The notes below the pieces were generated by a model. It saw only the letters and a program-made list of their open reading frames with translations. It ran no database searches and was not told where the DNA came from. A program made the position numbers and the translations under genes. Of a DNA stretch of 19,817 bases, positions 1 to 7,305 are shown piece after piece. Positions within the stretch are counted from its first letter, which is position 1, and every line of letters begins with the position of its first letter. The DNA comes from Parcubacteria group bacterium SW_6_46_9. GTDB lineage: Bacteria; Patescibacteriota; Minisyncoccia; Phycocordibacterales; SW-6-46-9. Location of the stretch: assembly GCA_003022255.1 (NCBI GenBank), contig PXPA01000052.1, positions 1 through 19,817 on the forward strand. The letters are read 5' to 3'.

Positions 1-1717
1 CTACGTAAAAAAGCCGCCGCTCTTCTTCGTCTGGCTCCACGTATTCATCCTGTTTTTGCGGAAACAAGCCATCTTCGAGCCCGCAAATCCATACGTGAGG
101 GAATTCTAACCCTTTCGCGGCGTGGACGGTCATCAGCTGGACGCCGTCACTGCCTTCAATTCTGTCCTGATCACTGGAGAGTGCGACATTTTGCAAAAAC
201 GCCTGCATAGCCTCGGTGCCGCCGGTAAACTGATCGTCGAAATTCGCCGCCATTGATGCTAGCTCCTGCATATTCTTTTTACGCTCATAGGTGTTGTCAT
301 CGTAAAAGTCAACCAGTTCAGTTTTTTGGATTATATCCAGAATTGCTTCACTCGGGGGCTTTTGGTTGATTGTCTGCTCGATCTCATCAAGCAGTTTCCG
401 AAACCGCTTGAGTTTCTTCTGGCGTCTACTGCTTATCTGGTCTTTTTCTCCATCTAGTACGCGTTGTAGCGTTTTATCACCAACACCCCGGCGTGGCCGG
501 TTGATAATTCGCCGGCGGTCAGCGTCGGCATCGCGATTTAAGCTTAAGCGTATATAGGCAAGCAGATCCCGCACCTCCTTGCGGTCAAAAAAGCTGGTAC
601 CGGCAATTTCGTAGGGAATATCCGCCGAAAGCAGTGCTTCCTCAATAACTCGTGACTGGGCGTTGGTACGATACAGCACCGCCCAGTTATCGGGTGTGGA
701 GCTTCCGGCCTCCTGCACTATTAGTTGAGCTTCATGCTTTGCATTGGTAGCGGTTTTAAGCTGTAGTTTGTCGCCGGCCTGGCCTTGAGCGGTTAATTCT
801 TTCTCGTGTCGGTTGGGATTTTGAGATATAACATCGTTTGCAGCTTGCAGAATGTGTTCGGTTGAACGATAGTTTTGATTGAGAATAACGGTTTCTGCAT
901 TCGGGAACTCACTATCAAAACTGATAATATTCTCTCGGGTTGCCCCCCGCCAGCTGTAGATTGTTTGGTCTCCGTCACCAACTACAAACACGTTATTTTC
1001 CTCGTCGGCAAGCAGGCTAATAACATCTGCCTGCAGCACATTTGTGTCCTGATACTCATCAACCAGAAGATACCGCCACCGGTTTTGATAGTAAGAACGA
1101 ATCTTTTCGTTTTCCGCAAGCAGCTTTCTGGTTAAAAGTAGCAAGTCAGCAAAATCAACGCTGTCCTGCTCACGCATCTTCCGCTTGTAAATTGGCCAGA
1201 TCTCCAAAACAGCTGGCGCCAGACCGGTATCATCCGCTACTGATTCCCGAAAATCCTGCAGCGTTTGTCCGGCTGATTTCTGTCGGCTGATGAAACTGGC
1301 GGTGTCTTTTGGTGACCACTCCTGCGGGTTGTGGCTGGCCGCTTTGGTTGCCTCCTTGGTAATTTTTCTGGTTTGCTGGCTGTCCCGGATGGTAAAATCT
1401 TGGGAGATCGGCAGTTGGTCGGCGTGGTTTCGCAAAAGCTTTGCACCTAAGGCATGGAAGGTGAATGTTTCCGGGGTTGTATCAGCGTCAATGATGCCGG
1501 CCACCCGCTCAGCCATTTCGTTGGCGGCCTTGCTGGTAAATGTAAGCGCAAGGATTTCTGTCGGCTTCGCGTGGCCGTTGGCTATTAAATGCGCTATGCG
1601 GTGTGTTAACACGCGGGTTTTCCCGGTTCCGGCACCGGCAATGACCCGCATCGGGCCGCATACATGCGTTGCTGCCTTTTTTTGTTTTTGGTTGAGATTG
1701 TCAGTTACGTTCGCCAC
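1..1717 (-). CDS. uvrD: UvrD/PcrA-type ATP-dependent DNA helicase (partial, 3' end outside window)
   Basis: Superfamily 1A 3'-5' DNA helicase of repair and replication restart. About 572 residues are present. Seen: a Q-motif-like start (LNQKQKKAATH), Walker A GAGTGKT near residues 27-34, motif II DEYQDTN at 220-226, motif III GDGDQTIYSWRG at 247-258 (usual family form GDPDQ), motif IV region NQNYRSTEHIL, and motif V VHAAKGLEFPYVW. The window edge cuts the gene at EERRLFYV, inside motif VI, so roughly the last 80-150 residues of a normal family member are missing only because of the boundary. The GTG start is chosen because the upstream ATG (1733) hits a stop after three codons and because a TAAAAT hexamer lies 6 nt before the GTG, predicting a leaderless mRNA. 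It is divergent from the M23 peptidase gene. Confidence 0.93.
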   Translation of the reverse strand, partial: MANVTDNLNQKQKKAATHVCGPMRVIAGAGTGKTRVLTHRIAHLIANGHAKPTEILALTFTSKAANEMAERVAGIIDADTTPETFTFHALGAKLLRNHADQLPISQDFTIRDSQQTRKITKEATKAASHNPQEWSPKDTASFISRQKSAGQTLQDFRESVADDTGLAPAVLEIWPIYKRKMREQDSVDFADLLLLTRKLLAENEKIRSYYQNRWRYLLVDEYQDTNVLQADVISLLADEENNVFVVGDGDQTIYSWRGATRENIISFDSEFPNAETVILNQNYRSTEHILQAANDVISQNPNRHEKELTAQGQAGDKLQLKTATNAKHEAQLIVQEAGSSTPDNWAVLYRTNAQSRVIEEALLSADIPYEIAGTSFFDRKEVRDLLAYIRLSLNRDADADRRRIINRPRRGVGDKTLQRVLDGEKDQISSRRQKKLKRFRKLLDEIEQTINQKPPSEAILDIIQKTELVDFYDDNTYERKKNMQELASMAANFDDQFTGGTEAMQAFLQNVALSSDQDRIEGSDGVQLMTVHAAKGLEFPHVWICGLEDGLFPQKQDEYVEPDEEERRLFYV

Positions 1718-1723
1718 AAAATT

Positions 1724-1729
1724 ATTTTA
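1724..1729 (-). promoter_or_regulatory. -10 element (TAAAAT) of uvrD, leaderless
   Basis: TAAAAT on the minus strand matches TATAAT at 5 of 6 positions and sits 6 nt before the GTG start, so the transcript would begin at or next to the start codon. No convincing -35 or Shine-Dalgarno site is visible. Confidence 0.45.
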
Positions 1730-1785
1730 CCATGCCTGTTTTAGCCGTAACATAGGCGATAAATTAAAAACCTTAATAACTTTTG

Positions 1786-1813
1786 TTGACAGCCGTAAAT
1801 GTATCGATATAAT
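1786..1813 (+). promoter_or_regulatory. Consensus sigma70 promoter TTGACA-N16-TATAAT
   Basis: Perfect -35 (1786-1791) and perfect -10 (1808-1813) separated by 16 nt, pointing toward the LysM/M23 gene. It would give a leader of about 115 nt before the GTG at 1934. A second, closer hexamer TATACA (1921-1926) lies 7 nt before that GTG and could give a leaderless transcript as well. It is the strongest promoter seen in the window. Confidence 0.75.
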
Positions 1814-1933
1814 CGTGTGTGTAAAGTTTAAAACCGTAAGAAAGCACACTCGAGCGAAGATGTCATCTGCCCGACAGAATTCTTGCGTGTCGGTTAACTT
1901 CACTTAGATATTCAACCCAGTATACAAAGCGTA

Positions 1934-2959
1934 GTGCCAACTGGTGATACCGCACTAGCTACATACACGATCGGCATACTGCTTACTACAGTAGCGCTTT
2001 TAAGCAGTAGCGTATTTAACCTCCACAAGCAGTCATCTGCTGACACGTTTCAGGCTTTGAGTACAGCCCAAACTGCCGCTGTCGCTGAGCCAACCCGATC
2101 ACTGAAAGATCCCCGCCAGTCTGTCGGTGGTGGTGGTATTCAGTTAAGCGGTGATGCAGTAGTTGTTCCCCGGAACACACCCGTTGATGAGAAGTTGGCT
2201 GAATCAGATACCGGCTCTGACAGCAAACAGGCGAGTATTTACACGGTCCGGCCTGGTGACACCCTCTCGAGTATTGCCAAGTTATTCGATGTCTCCGTTG
2301 ATACGATCGTGTGGGCAAATGATATTTCCGGCGAGACAATCGCACCCGGTGATACTTTGGTTATTCTCCCTATGTCCGGAATCCGGCACGAGGTTAAAGA
2401 AGGTGAGACGATATCTGAGATTGCCGATCGGTTCGGAGTAACCACAGAAAAGATTCGTGAGTACAACGAGCTTCAAGACATGCAATTATCTGTAGGGGCG
2501 ATTCTCGATATTCCTGGTGGAGAAAAGCCGAAGCGATCAACCCAATCCAACCAAACAAAAACAACAAATGCGACGGTGCAAAGTCAGTCAGTAACACCGG
2601 CTCAGTCAGCACAAAGCGGATACTACACCCACCCACTGCCAAACGGTGTGCGCACGCAAGGTCGGCACGGCTATAATGCGGTTGACTTCGGTGCTTCAGT
2701 TGGTACACCAGTTGTTGCTGCCGCCTCCGGTAACGTAGAAAAAAGCGTGCCGGCCGGCTGGAACGGTGGGTACGGAAAGTTTTTGGTAATTCGCCATGAT
2801 AACGGCACGAAAACGCTTTATTCTCACCTTTCCAGTGTGCTCGTGAGTCGCGGTCAGCGTGTCGTTGAGGGTGAAACCATTGGGTATGTTGGCGACACCG
2901 GCCGCTCAACTGGCCCGCATCTCCACTTTGAGGTCCGGGGCGCTAGAAACCCCTTCTAG
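1934..2959 (+). CDS. Membrane-anchored LysM-LysM-M23 peptidoglycan peptidase
   Basis: 341-residue predicted cell-wall endopeptidase. Seen: one N-terminal hydrophobic segment (about residues 9-26) acting as signal anchor, a low-complexity spacer, LysM 1 (about 103-146, YTVRPGDTLSSIAKLF), LysM 2 (about 152-194), a Thr/Gln/Ser linker, and an M23 domain from about 229 to the C-terminus ending SGPHLHFEVRGARNPF-like. The catalytic pair HLH is at 329-331, H298 lies in YSHLS, and D251 is the likely zinc-ligand Asp. The expected first zinc-ligand His, four residues before that Asp, is Y247; a His lies at 245 instead. LysM domains bind peptidoglycan, so the enzyme probably acts outside the membrane in wall remodelling or division. 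Start GTG is the first in-frame start after the stop at 1895; ATT 1910 is the only other option. Confidence 0.9.
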   Translation: MPTGDTALATYTIGILLTTVALLSSSVFNLHKQSSADTFQALSTAQTAAVAEPTRSLKDPRQSVGGGGIQLSGDAVVVPRNTPVDEKLAESDTGSDSKQASIYTVRPGDTLSSIAKLFDVSVDTIVWANDISGETIAPGDTLVILPMSGIRHEVKEGETISEIADRFGVTTEKIREYNELQDMQLSVGAILDIPGGEKPKRSTQSNQTKTTNATVQSQSVTPAQSAQSGYYTHPLPNGVRTQGRHGYNAVDFGASVGTPVVAAASGNVEKSVPAGWNGGYGKFLVIRHDNGTKTLYSHLSSVLVSRGQRVVEGETIGYVGDTGRSTGPHLHFEVRGARNPF

Positions 2960-2976
2960 CTTTTATCTGGCTCGGT

Positions 2977-3294
2977 ATGAAGACGGTGGCTAAAACTATA
3001 TTGCATCAAAATAAAAAGGCACTCTTGCAATTTCGTGACGATAAAGAATCTATCCCGCTTCCTGCCACTTGGAGTTTATTCGGTGGAGAGATTGAAGAGG
3101 GGGAAACACCTAAATCTTGTATCCAAAGAGAGATTAAAGAGGAGATAGGGTTTACGCCCACGAATGTGAAATTGATGGATAACCAGGTACGAACGGAGGG
3201 TGATGAAAAGTGCGAGATTATATTTTTGGCTCGGAGTTATCAGCAGACATCGATAAATTATGTTTGCAAGAGGGCCAAGCTTTTTCTCATTTAA
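2977..3294 (+). CDS. Nudix hydrolase, frame broken before its normal C-terminus
   Basis: Hydrolase of nucleoside diphosphate-X compounds; substrate cannot be told from sequence. The Nudix box is complete at residues 37-59: G37, E43, then REIKEEIGF from R51, matching GX5EX7REUXEEXGU. The open frame ends after 105 residues with a Cys/Lys/Arg-rich tail (YVCKRAKLFLI) that does not look like the family. The +1 frame from about 3223 continues with a family-like sequence (ADIDKLCLQEGQAF). Adding one T to the five-T run at 3223-3227 joins the two as CEIIFFGSEL. The gene starts 17 nt after the M23 stop codon, so it may be cotranscribed with it. Either a real inactivation, an error in a homopolymer, or slippage at the T run. 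Confidence 0.8.
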   Translation: MKTVAKTILHQNKKALLQFRDDKESIPLPATWSLFGGEIEEGETPKSCIQREIKEEIGFTPTNVKLMDNQVRTEGDEKCEIIFLARSYQQTSINYVCKRAKLFLI

Positions 3295-3434
3295 GTTTTA
3301 TGGCGGTTGGTGAGACAGGAGTGCTGGCTGAGATTCTTCAGAAATTAAAACGCTCACCAGCCATTCTCTGTTTACTTGACATACTTTATTTTATGTATTA
3401 CTCATTCACAGGTTCGACCTGTGATTTTGTTTGA
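3210..3434 (+). pseudogene. Displaced C-terminal part of the Nudix hydrolase
   Basis: In the +1 frame relative to the upstream Nudix box this stretch encodes GSELSADIDKLCLQEGQAF followed by a helix with EILQKLKRSP, which matches what usually follows the box in this family (a Glu-Gly-Gln loop and a terminal helix). It is not an independent gene: the only starts are internal and no promoter is seen. The last 20 or so residues, after RSP, are hydrophobic and Tyr-rich and probably lie beyond the original end. Confidence 0.65.
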
Positions 3435-3703
3435 CGATACACTAAAAACGTGACTTTCGTGGGGAGGGTCTAACCTTTCCACTTCCATTTTATACTTTAG
3501 CGACCTTTTGCTTTGAGCTTTTAGCTTTTGATTAATACATCTTAAATCGTAAATCCTGAATCTAGCCTCTTAAATCTCAGCCCCCACTCTCGACCCAACT
3601 GGTTTACCGGCCAGGCTGGATTTCGCAAGATCTTTGGCGGACTCAACTTCCGACTTGTGTCTCCAACTCTCTATTTCCTATATCCTAAATCCTATCTCCT
3701 ATT
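3435..3703. repeat. Intergenic spacer with 7-nt periodic low-complexity tracts
   Basis: No gene seen. Between the convergent Nudix and ComM genes there are three heptamer-periodic tracts: AGCTTTT twice (3516-3529); five units of the CTTAAAT type (3541-3575: cttaaat, cgtaaat, cctgaat, ctagcct, cttaaat); and four tandem units TCCTATA/TCCTAAA/TCCTATC/TCCTATT (3676-3703) running into the ComM stop codon. Read on the minus strand the units resemble ATTTAGG/ATAGGAT. Similar tracts occur before tRNA-Pro. No clear terminator hairpin is visible. Confidence 0.6.
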
Positions 3704-5266
3704 TTACTCAAGACTATCCCGACTACGGTACTGCAGGGCCTCAAGCAAGTGCGGTTCTTGAATATTGTCTGCGCCCTCTAAATCAGCAATTGTCCGGGCA
3801 AGCTTGACGGTCTTGTGATGCGTTCGAGCCGATAGATTGAGTTTGTTTGCTGACTGGGTTAGCGTTTGTTGTACATCTTCTGATAAATCAATCCTGTCTT
3901 CAATTTCTTTGGCCGACATGTCGCTGTTGTGGGTAATCCCGCTATCTCCAAACCGCTTGTGTTGCTTATCTAGTGCCTCTTTGACACGATCGCGTACAGT
4001 TTCGCTTGATTCACCGTCGGCTTGTTCGGCTAGTTTCTCATGATCAACTTCGGCAACCTCAATCCACATATCAATCCGGTCCATGATTGGGCCGGAGATT
4101 TTTCTTTGATAACGCTTTCGTGCCTGTGGACTGCAGGTGCAGTTATCATCTTCCGAGCCGTAATTGCCGCACGGACACGGATTCATCGCCGCTAAAAGAG
4201 TAAAGTTAGCGGGAAACTCTGCTTTTGCTTTTGAGCGTGTTATCCGAACTTTCTTATCTTCCAATGGCTGTCGTAACGCCTCAATTACTCGCCGGCTAAA
4301 TTCAGGAAACTCATCTAAAAACAGCACACCTCGGTGCGCTAACGTGACCTCGCCCGGCTCGGGAACTTGCCCACCACCGGCCACGGCCACGTAACTAGCC
4401 GTATGGTGTGGCGCCCGAAATGGCGGGTGGGTAACAAGCTCATCACCGATTGCACCGGCCGCCGAATGAATGCCGGTCACCTCAAGTGATTCTTCAAACT
4501 CCAACGGTGGCAGAATTGAGGTAAAGGCCCGCGCTAGCATCGTCTTGCCGGTTCCGGGTGGGCCAAAAAGTAAGATGTTATGGCCGCCGGCAGCAGCAAT
4601 TTCCAGACCCCGTTTGGCGGTCTCATTGCCGCGAACATCAGCGAAATCAACTGTATGATCTGGCTCTTTGTGGGTAATGTCGGTATCCTCGGCCGGGGTG
4701 ATGACCTCTTTGTCGCCGTTAAAATGCTCGATGACCTCTGTCAGTGTGCGTGCCGGCAGCACATCAATATCAGAAACCAGCGCCGCCTCATTTTTATTTG
4801 CTTCGGGTACAACAATCCGCTCAAACCCCTCGGCTTTGGCGTGACGAGCTAAGGGCAAGACACCGTTGACGGCCCGTAGCTTGCTATCAAGCGACAGCTC
4901 GCCCAAAAACAACGTACCGGTTGGGTCAAAGGTAATCTGCTCGTCAGCAAGCAAGTACGCTAGCGCTATCGCCAGATCAAATACCGGTCCGCTCTTTTTG
5001 ATATCTGCTGGGGCTAAGGCAATAACAATTTTTTGGTTTTTCTTTTTTGGTGTGCCAAAGCCGGCGTTTTTAATCGCCGCCGAAACCCGATCACGTGATT
5101 CCTCAACTGCTTTTCCGGCCAGCCCGACGACAGTAAATGAGTGCAAACCATGAAGAATATCTACCTCAACATCAATCGTTTGGGTGTTGAGCATGGTCGT
5201 TTGGGCTGCCTGCACAGTCGCAAACCCCTCCACGTCTTGACTTTCGTCAGGAGTGTTGTCTGTCAT
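3704..5266 (-). CDS. comM: YifB/ComM family Mg-chelatase-like AAA+ ATPase
   Basis: 520 residues, close to the usual 500-510. ComM is a hexameric helicase promoting branch migration during natural-transformation recombination. Seen: the N-terminal ChlI-like fold (IDVEVDILHGLHSFTVVGLA, about 31-50, then ESRDRVSAAIKNAGF), GPPGTGKT Walker A at 235-242, Walker B VLFLDEF at 314-320, a four-Cys insertion (C364, C366, C376, C378 in PCPCGNYG...CTC), SGPIMDRIDMW at 391-401 and a C-terminal lid domain. The first 24 residues (up to TTMLNT) are a polar extension compared with typical starts. The start is supported by TATACT on the minus strand 7 nt upstream, predicting a leaderless mRNA. Presence suggests capacity for DNA uptake and recombination, but no other competence gene is in view. 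Confidence 0.95.
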   Translation of the reverse strand: MTDNTPDESQDVEGFATVQAAQTTMLNTQTIDVEVDILHGLHSFTVVGLAGKAVEESRDRVSAAIKNAGFGTPKKKNQKIVIALAPADIKKSGPVFDLAIALAYLLADEQITFDPTGTLFLGELSLDSKLRAVNGVLPLARHAKAEGFERIVVPEANKNEAALVSDIDVLPARTLTEVIEHFNGDKEVITPAEDTDITHKEPDHTVDFADVRGNETAKRGLEIAAAGGHNILLFGPPGTGKTMLARAFTSILPPLEFEESLEVTGIHSAAGAIGDELVTHPPFRAPHHTASYVAVAGGGQVPEPGEVTLAHRGVLFLDEFPEFSRRVIEALRQPLEDKKVRITRSKAKAEFPANFTLLAAMNPCPCGNYGSEDDNCTCSPQARKRYQRKISGPIMDRIDMWIEVAEVDHEKLAEQADGESSETVRDRVKEALDKQHKRFGDSGITHNSDMSAKEIEDRIDLSEDVQQTLTQSANKLNLSARTHHKTVKLARTIADLEGADNIQEPHLLEALQYRSRDSLE

Positions 5267-5273
5267 TAGTTTA

Positions 5274-5279
5274 AGTATA
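5274..5279 (-). promoter_or_regulatory. -10 element (TATACT) of comM, leaderless
   Basis: TATACT on the minus strand, 5 of 6 matches to TATAAT, ends 7 nt before the ATG at 5266, placing the predicted transcription start at the start codon. Confidence 0.5.
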
Positions 5280-5336
5280 GCATTTGTTTTACAGGCTTTA
5301 CATCCACCCTTGATTATATTCCCCGCCGTTTATTGC

Positions 5337-5345
5337 TGTTATAAT
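5337..5345 (+). promoter_or_regulatory. Extended -10 (TGT-TATAAT), leaderless start
   Basis: A perfect TATAAT (5340-5345) preceded by TG at -15/-14 lies 7 nt before the ATG at 5353. A TTGATT at 5310-5315 is too far (24 nt) to be a normal -35, so the extended -10 likely carries recognition. The transcript would start at or next to the ATG. Confidence 0.6.
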
Positions 5346-5352
5346 TTTTACT

Positions 5353-6168
5353 ATGAACAAAACAGCAAAGATCATTGTAGCAAGTGTAGGAATTCTAGTT
5401 ATTGTATTTGGTGGTTGGCAGCTTTTTCAGCCTTCCGAAAAGAAGAGAATAGAACAAATAGAGAATGAGACGAAAGAAGTGGTTGATAGCTATGGCTCGT
5501 CAACCCAACGATTAATTGAAAGCACTTTAACAAGAAAAGATCTATCAGGGGTTTCAAATGACTATCAGACTACTATAGATGTTATCGGAATTACATTTCA
5601 GGTTCCTTGGGAAAGACCGTCTTCAGTAGATGATAGGGGCACAGCAGCTGAGCTTACGTTTCCTGAAGGGCAAAGAATAACAATCATGAAGGCCCCATCT
5701 AGTAGTACACCACAGAAGTCTTTGCAGGAGTTTGATAAAGATATGCCAGCAACAAGTACTAAATCACTGACGCTATTCAATCAAGAATTGGGTAAAAACT
5801 TTTCAGGTTTTGACTTTTTCAAGTACGTGCTTAATACAACACCAGAAGATGTCTCAAATGCAGATAACCTGAAAGAAGCCAAGGCACGAGCTCGTGCAAT
5901 TATTTTAAAGAGAGGTGTTGCAGCACCGATTAGCACTAATCCACAACTATTCCAAACAGAAAACGTACAAGGCTTTCAGTTTGGGTTCCCAGATCAAGAA
6001 AGCCCGGTTTATTTACAACTCATGGCAAAAAACCCCCAATCATTTTACGATATAATCATTGCCGAAGGTGCCTCAAAAAAAGTTGTCGATGCAATTATTA
6101 GCACTACAAAAATCAAAGATGCCGAAACGCCGCAACCTACGGAGTCTGACAAATTCTTTAGCGAATAA
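5353..6168 (+). CDS. Membrane-anchored extracytoplasmic protein of unknown function
   Basis: 271 residues, family not recognised. Seen: a short basic N-terminus, one hydrophobic segment at about residues 5-24 (IIVASVGILVIVFGGWQLF), then a charged helix (KKRIEQIENETKEVV) and a soluble mixed alpha/beta region with no Cys near the membrane, so it is not an evident lipoprotein. The C-terminal half has strands such as FQFGFPDQESPVYLQLMAK. Layout is like small anchored PsbP/DUF-type proteins that bind something outside the membrane, but this is only an impression. It is transcribed divergently from comM with an 86-nt gap and has its own strong promoter. Its codons are more A/T-rich than those of comM or the 7306 gene. 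Confidence 0.8.
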   Translation: MNKTAKIIVASVGILVIVFGGWQLFQPSEKKRIEQIENETKEVVDSYGSSTQRLIESTLTRKDLSGVSNDYQTTIDVIGITFQVPWERPSSVDDRGTAAELTFPEGQRITIMKAPSSSTPQKSLQEFDKDMPATSTKSLTLFNQELGKNFSGFDFFKYVLNTTPEDVSNADNLKEAKARARAIILKRGVAAPISTNPQLFQTENVQGFQFGFPDQESPVYLQLMAKNPQSFYDIIIAEGASKKVVDAIISTTKIKDAETPQPTESDKFFSE

Positions 6169-6230
6169 GCTGTTAGGTATTTTTCTAACCTTGCTGCTCC
6201 ACGTGTGTTTGAAATACTCGAGAAGATTAC

Positions 6231-6347
6231 ATGCCAGCACCGGATCATGCATATGCACGAGATGATGCGGCCGCTGATCGCTTTTTATTAAACAGAAACT
6301 TCGTTACTAGTGCGGAAACTATAAAGCCCCTATTTTTCCTCTGCTGA
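6231..6347 (+). CDS. Possible 38-residue small ORF
   Basis: ATG at 6231 opens a 38-codon frame rich in Ala/Asp then aromatic residues (MPAPDHAYARDDAAADRF...), ending at TGA 6345-6347 and overlapping the last 18 nt of the convergent TrmB gene. A purine run (GAGAAG) lies 8 nt upstream. No recognisable motif or promoter. It could equally be chance; kept only because the composition is protein-like in a stretch with no other content. Confidence 0.2.
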   Translation: MPAPDHAYARDDAAADRFLLNRNFVTSAETIKPLFFLC

Positions 6348-7079
6348 GGCCCACACAAACCGAAACCAGGTGCGGAAAGACGTGGCAATTTCCGGATTTT
6401 TGATGACAGTAAACGAGGTGTCTTCATCAATTTTTCCTTCTTCAAGACCGGAGAATATCACCACATAATCACCAAATATATCTACAGATGACGGTGTGCT
6501 GGCATCAGACGGTAAAAATCGGTGTTTACTATCTATTTTCTCTAGTATATCTCGCTTTTCTTCTTTGACTTCCGCGTCAAACAGAATCTGTATTTCGATA
6601 TTTTTCTTGTCTACCTGCTGGGTAAAGTGGTCAAGAAACGGCTGTAATTTATCATCGGTCCAGGCTCCTTTGCCACCGATTGTGTACAGATCTTTTTCAA
6701 CACGCAGGATATCCTGCAGGTAATTCTTCCAGCCCTCAATACCTTGGTAAATATAAACTTCGTTATCGTGTGGGTTTTCTCGGTATAAGTACTCAAGATC
6801 AGGAATAACATCTTCCAGTTTTTGTTCTTTTTCTTTCAGTATCTCTCGTAGTTTTGAGGGGTGTACTGCCTTAAAATGGCTTTCGTTTGCTCGTTTTATT
6901 TCAAACACTAACCCTTTTTCCTGCAGACGATCCATTATGTCGTACACGTTACGCCGGTTTACTCCAGACTCCTGGGCTATTTCTGCGACACCAATTTCAC
7001 CCAAATCAACCAGTGTCTCGTAGATACGAGCTTCGTTTTTTGATAAATCAAGTTCCTGCAGGGCTTCGATTGACGACAT
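6330..7079 (-). CDS. TrmB-family winged-helix transcriptional regulator
   Basis: 249 residues. Seen: N-terminal winged helix-turn-helix (about 10-60; ELDLSKNEARIYETLVDLG and VAEIAQESGVNRRNVYDIMD), a charged helix likely forming a dimer coiled coil (about 75-100, LREILKEKEQKLEDVIPDL), and a C-terminal effector-like region beginning VYIYQGIEGWKNYLQDIL, typical of TrmB-like proteins, which in characterised archaeal members sense sugars. The ligand here is unknown. The gene is divergent from the secreted-protein gene at 7306; between them are two 16-bp partly palindromic sites that are the obvious candidate operator. The start codon ATG at 7079 is the first in frame and gives a complete helix-turn-helix. 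Confidence 0.88.
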   Translation of the reverse strand: MSSIEALQELDLSKNEARIYETLVDLGEIGVAEIAQESGVNRRNVYDIMDRLQEKGLVFEIKRANESHFKAVHPSKLREILKEKEQKLEDVIPDLEYLYRENPHDNEVYIYQGIEGWKNYLQDILRVEKDLYTIGGKGAWTDDKLQPFLDHFTQQVDKKNIEIQILFDAEVKEEKRDILEKIDSKHRFLPSDASTPSSVDIFGDYVVIFSGLEEGKIDEDTSFTVIKNPEIATSFRTWFRFVWASAEEK

Positions 7080-7143
7080 ACAAAAGTAACTTTACAATTG
7101 TTAATTTTTAAAACCGCTAACATTAGGGGTTATTTACGTACTA

Positions 7144-7179
7144 GGTGATAAACACCACCACGTGGTGATATTTACCACT
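7144..7179. promoter_or_regulatory. Two-site operator, 20-bp period (probable TrmB binding sites)
   Basis: Two copies of GGTGATANNNACCACY: GGTGATAAACACCACC (7144-7159) and GGTGATATTTACCACT (7164-7179), separated by ACGT. Each is itself a near palindrome and the pair forms a larger imperfect palindrome centred on CACGTG. The 20-bp period puts both on one helix face. It lies directly upstream of a -10 (TACTAT 7190-7195 or TATAGT 7193-7198), overlapping the expected -35 of the 7306 gene, and in the divergent promoter region of the regulator gene. Confidence 0.65.
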
Positions 7180-7189
7180 CACATGTACA

Positions 7190-7198
7190 TACTATAGT
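7190..7198 (+). promoter_or_regulatory. -10 region of the secreted-protein gene
   Basis: TACTAT (7190-7195) overlapping TATAGT (7193-7198), right after the two-site operator. A start near 7202-7205 would give either a leaderless GTG start at 7204 or a roughly 100-nt leader to the ATG at 7306. Confidence 0.4.
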
Positions 7199-7234
7199 TC
7201 TAAGTGGATGAAAGTCAAGTTCTTTTAGCAAATC

Positions 7235-7284
7235 GTGGAGTGGTGAACAGATCGTCTTTATGGGCGTTCTCATCACCACTCCAC
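7235..7284 (+). repeat. 12-bp perfect inverted repeat in the leader of the 7306 gene
   Basis: GTGGAGTGGTGA (7235-7246) and its exact reverse complement TCACCACTCCAC (7273-7284) enclose 26 nt. The arms share GGTGA/TCACC with the upstream operator sites. It would be a stable mRNA hairpin ending 21 nt before the ATG at 7306, or an additional regulator site. Confidence 0.6.
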
Positions 7285-7305
7285 ACCAAAAACACCCCCA
7301 AAACC

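Noticed and set aside
1290..1907. 205-codon plus-strand ORF
   Set aside because: Mostly antisense to the uvrD gene, which has all helicase motifs in the other strand; extends through the promoter region.
2394..2909. 171-codon minus-strand ORF
   Set aside because: Antisense shadow of the LysM/M23 gene, whose domains are clear.
5310..5345. TTGATT as -35 partner of TATAAT before the 5353 gene
   Set aside because: The 24-nt spacing is too long; an extended -10 explains the promoter better.
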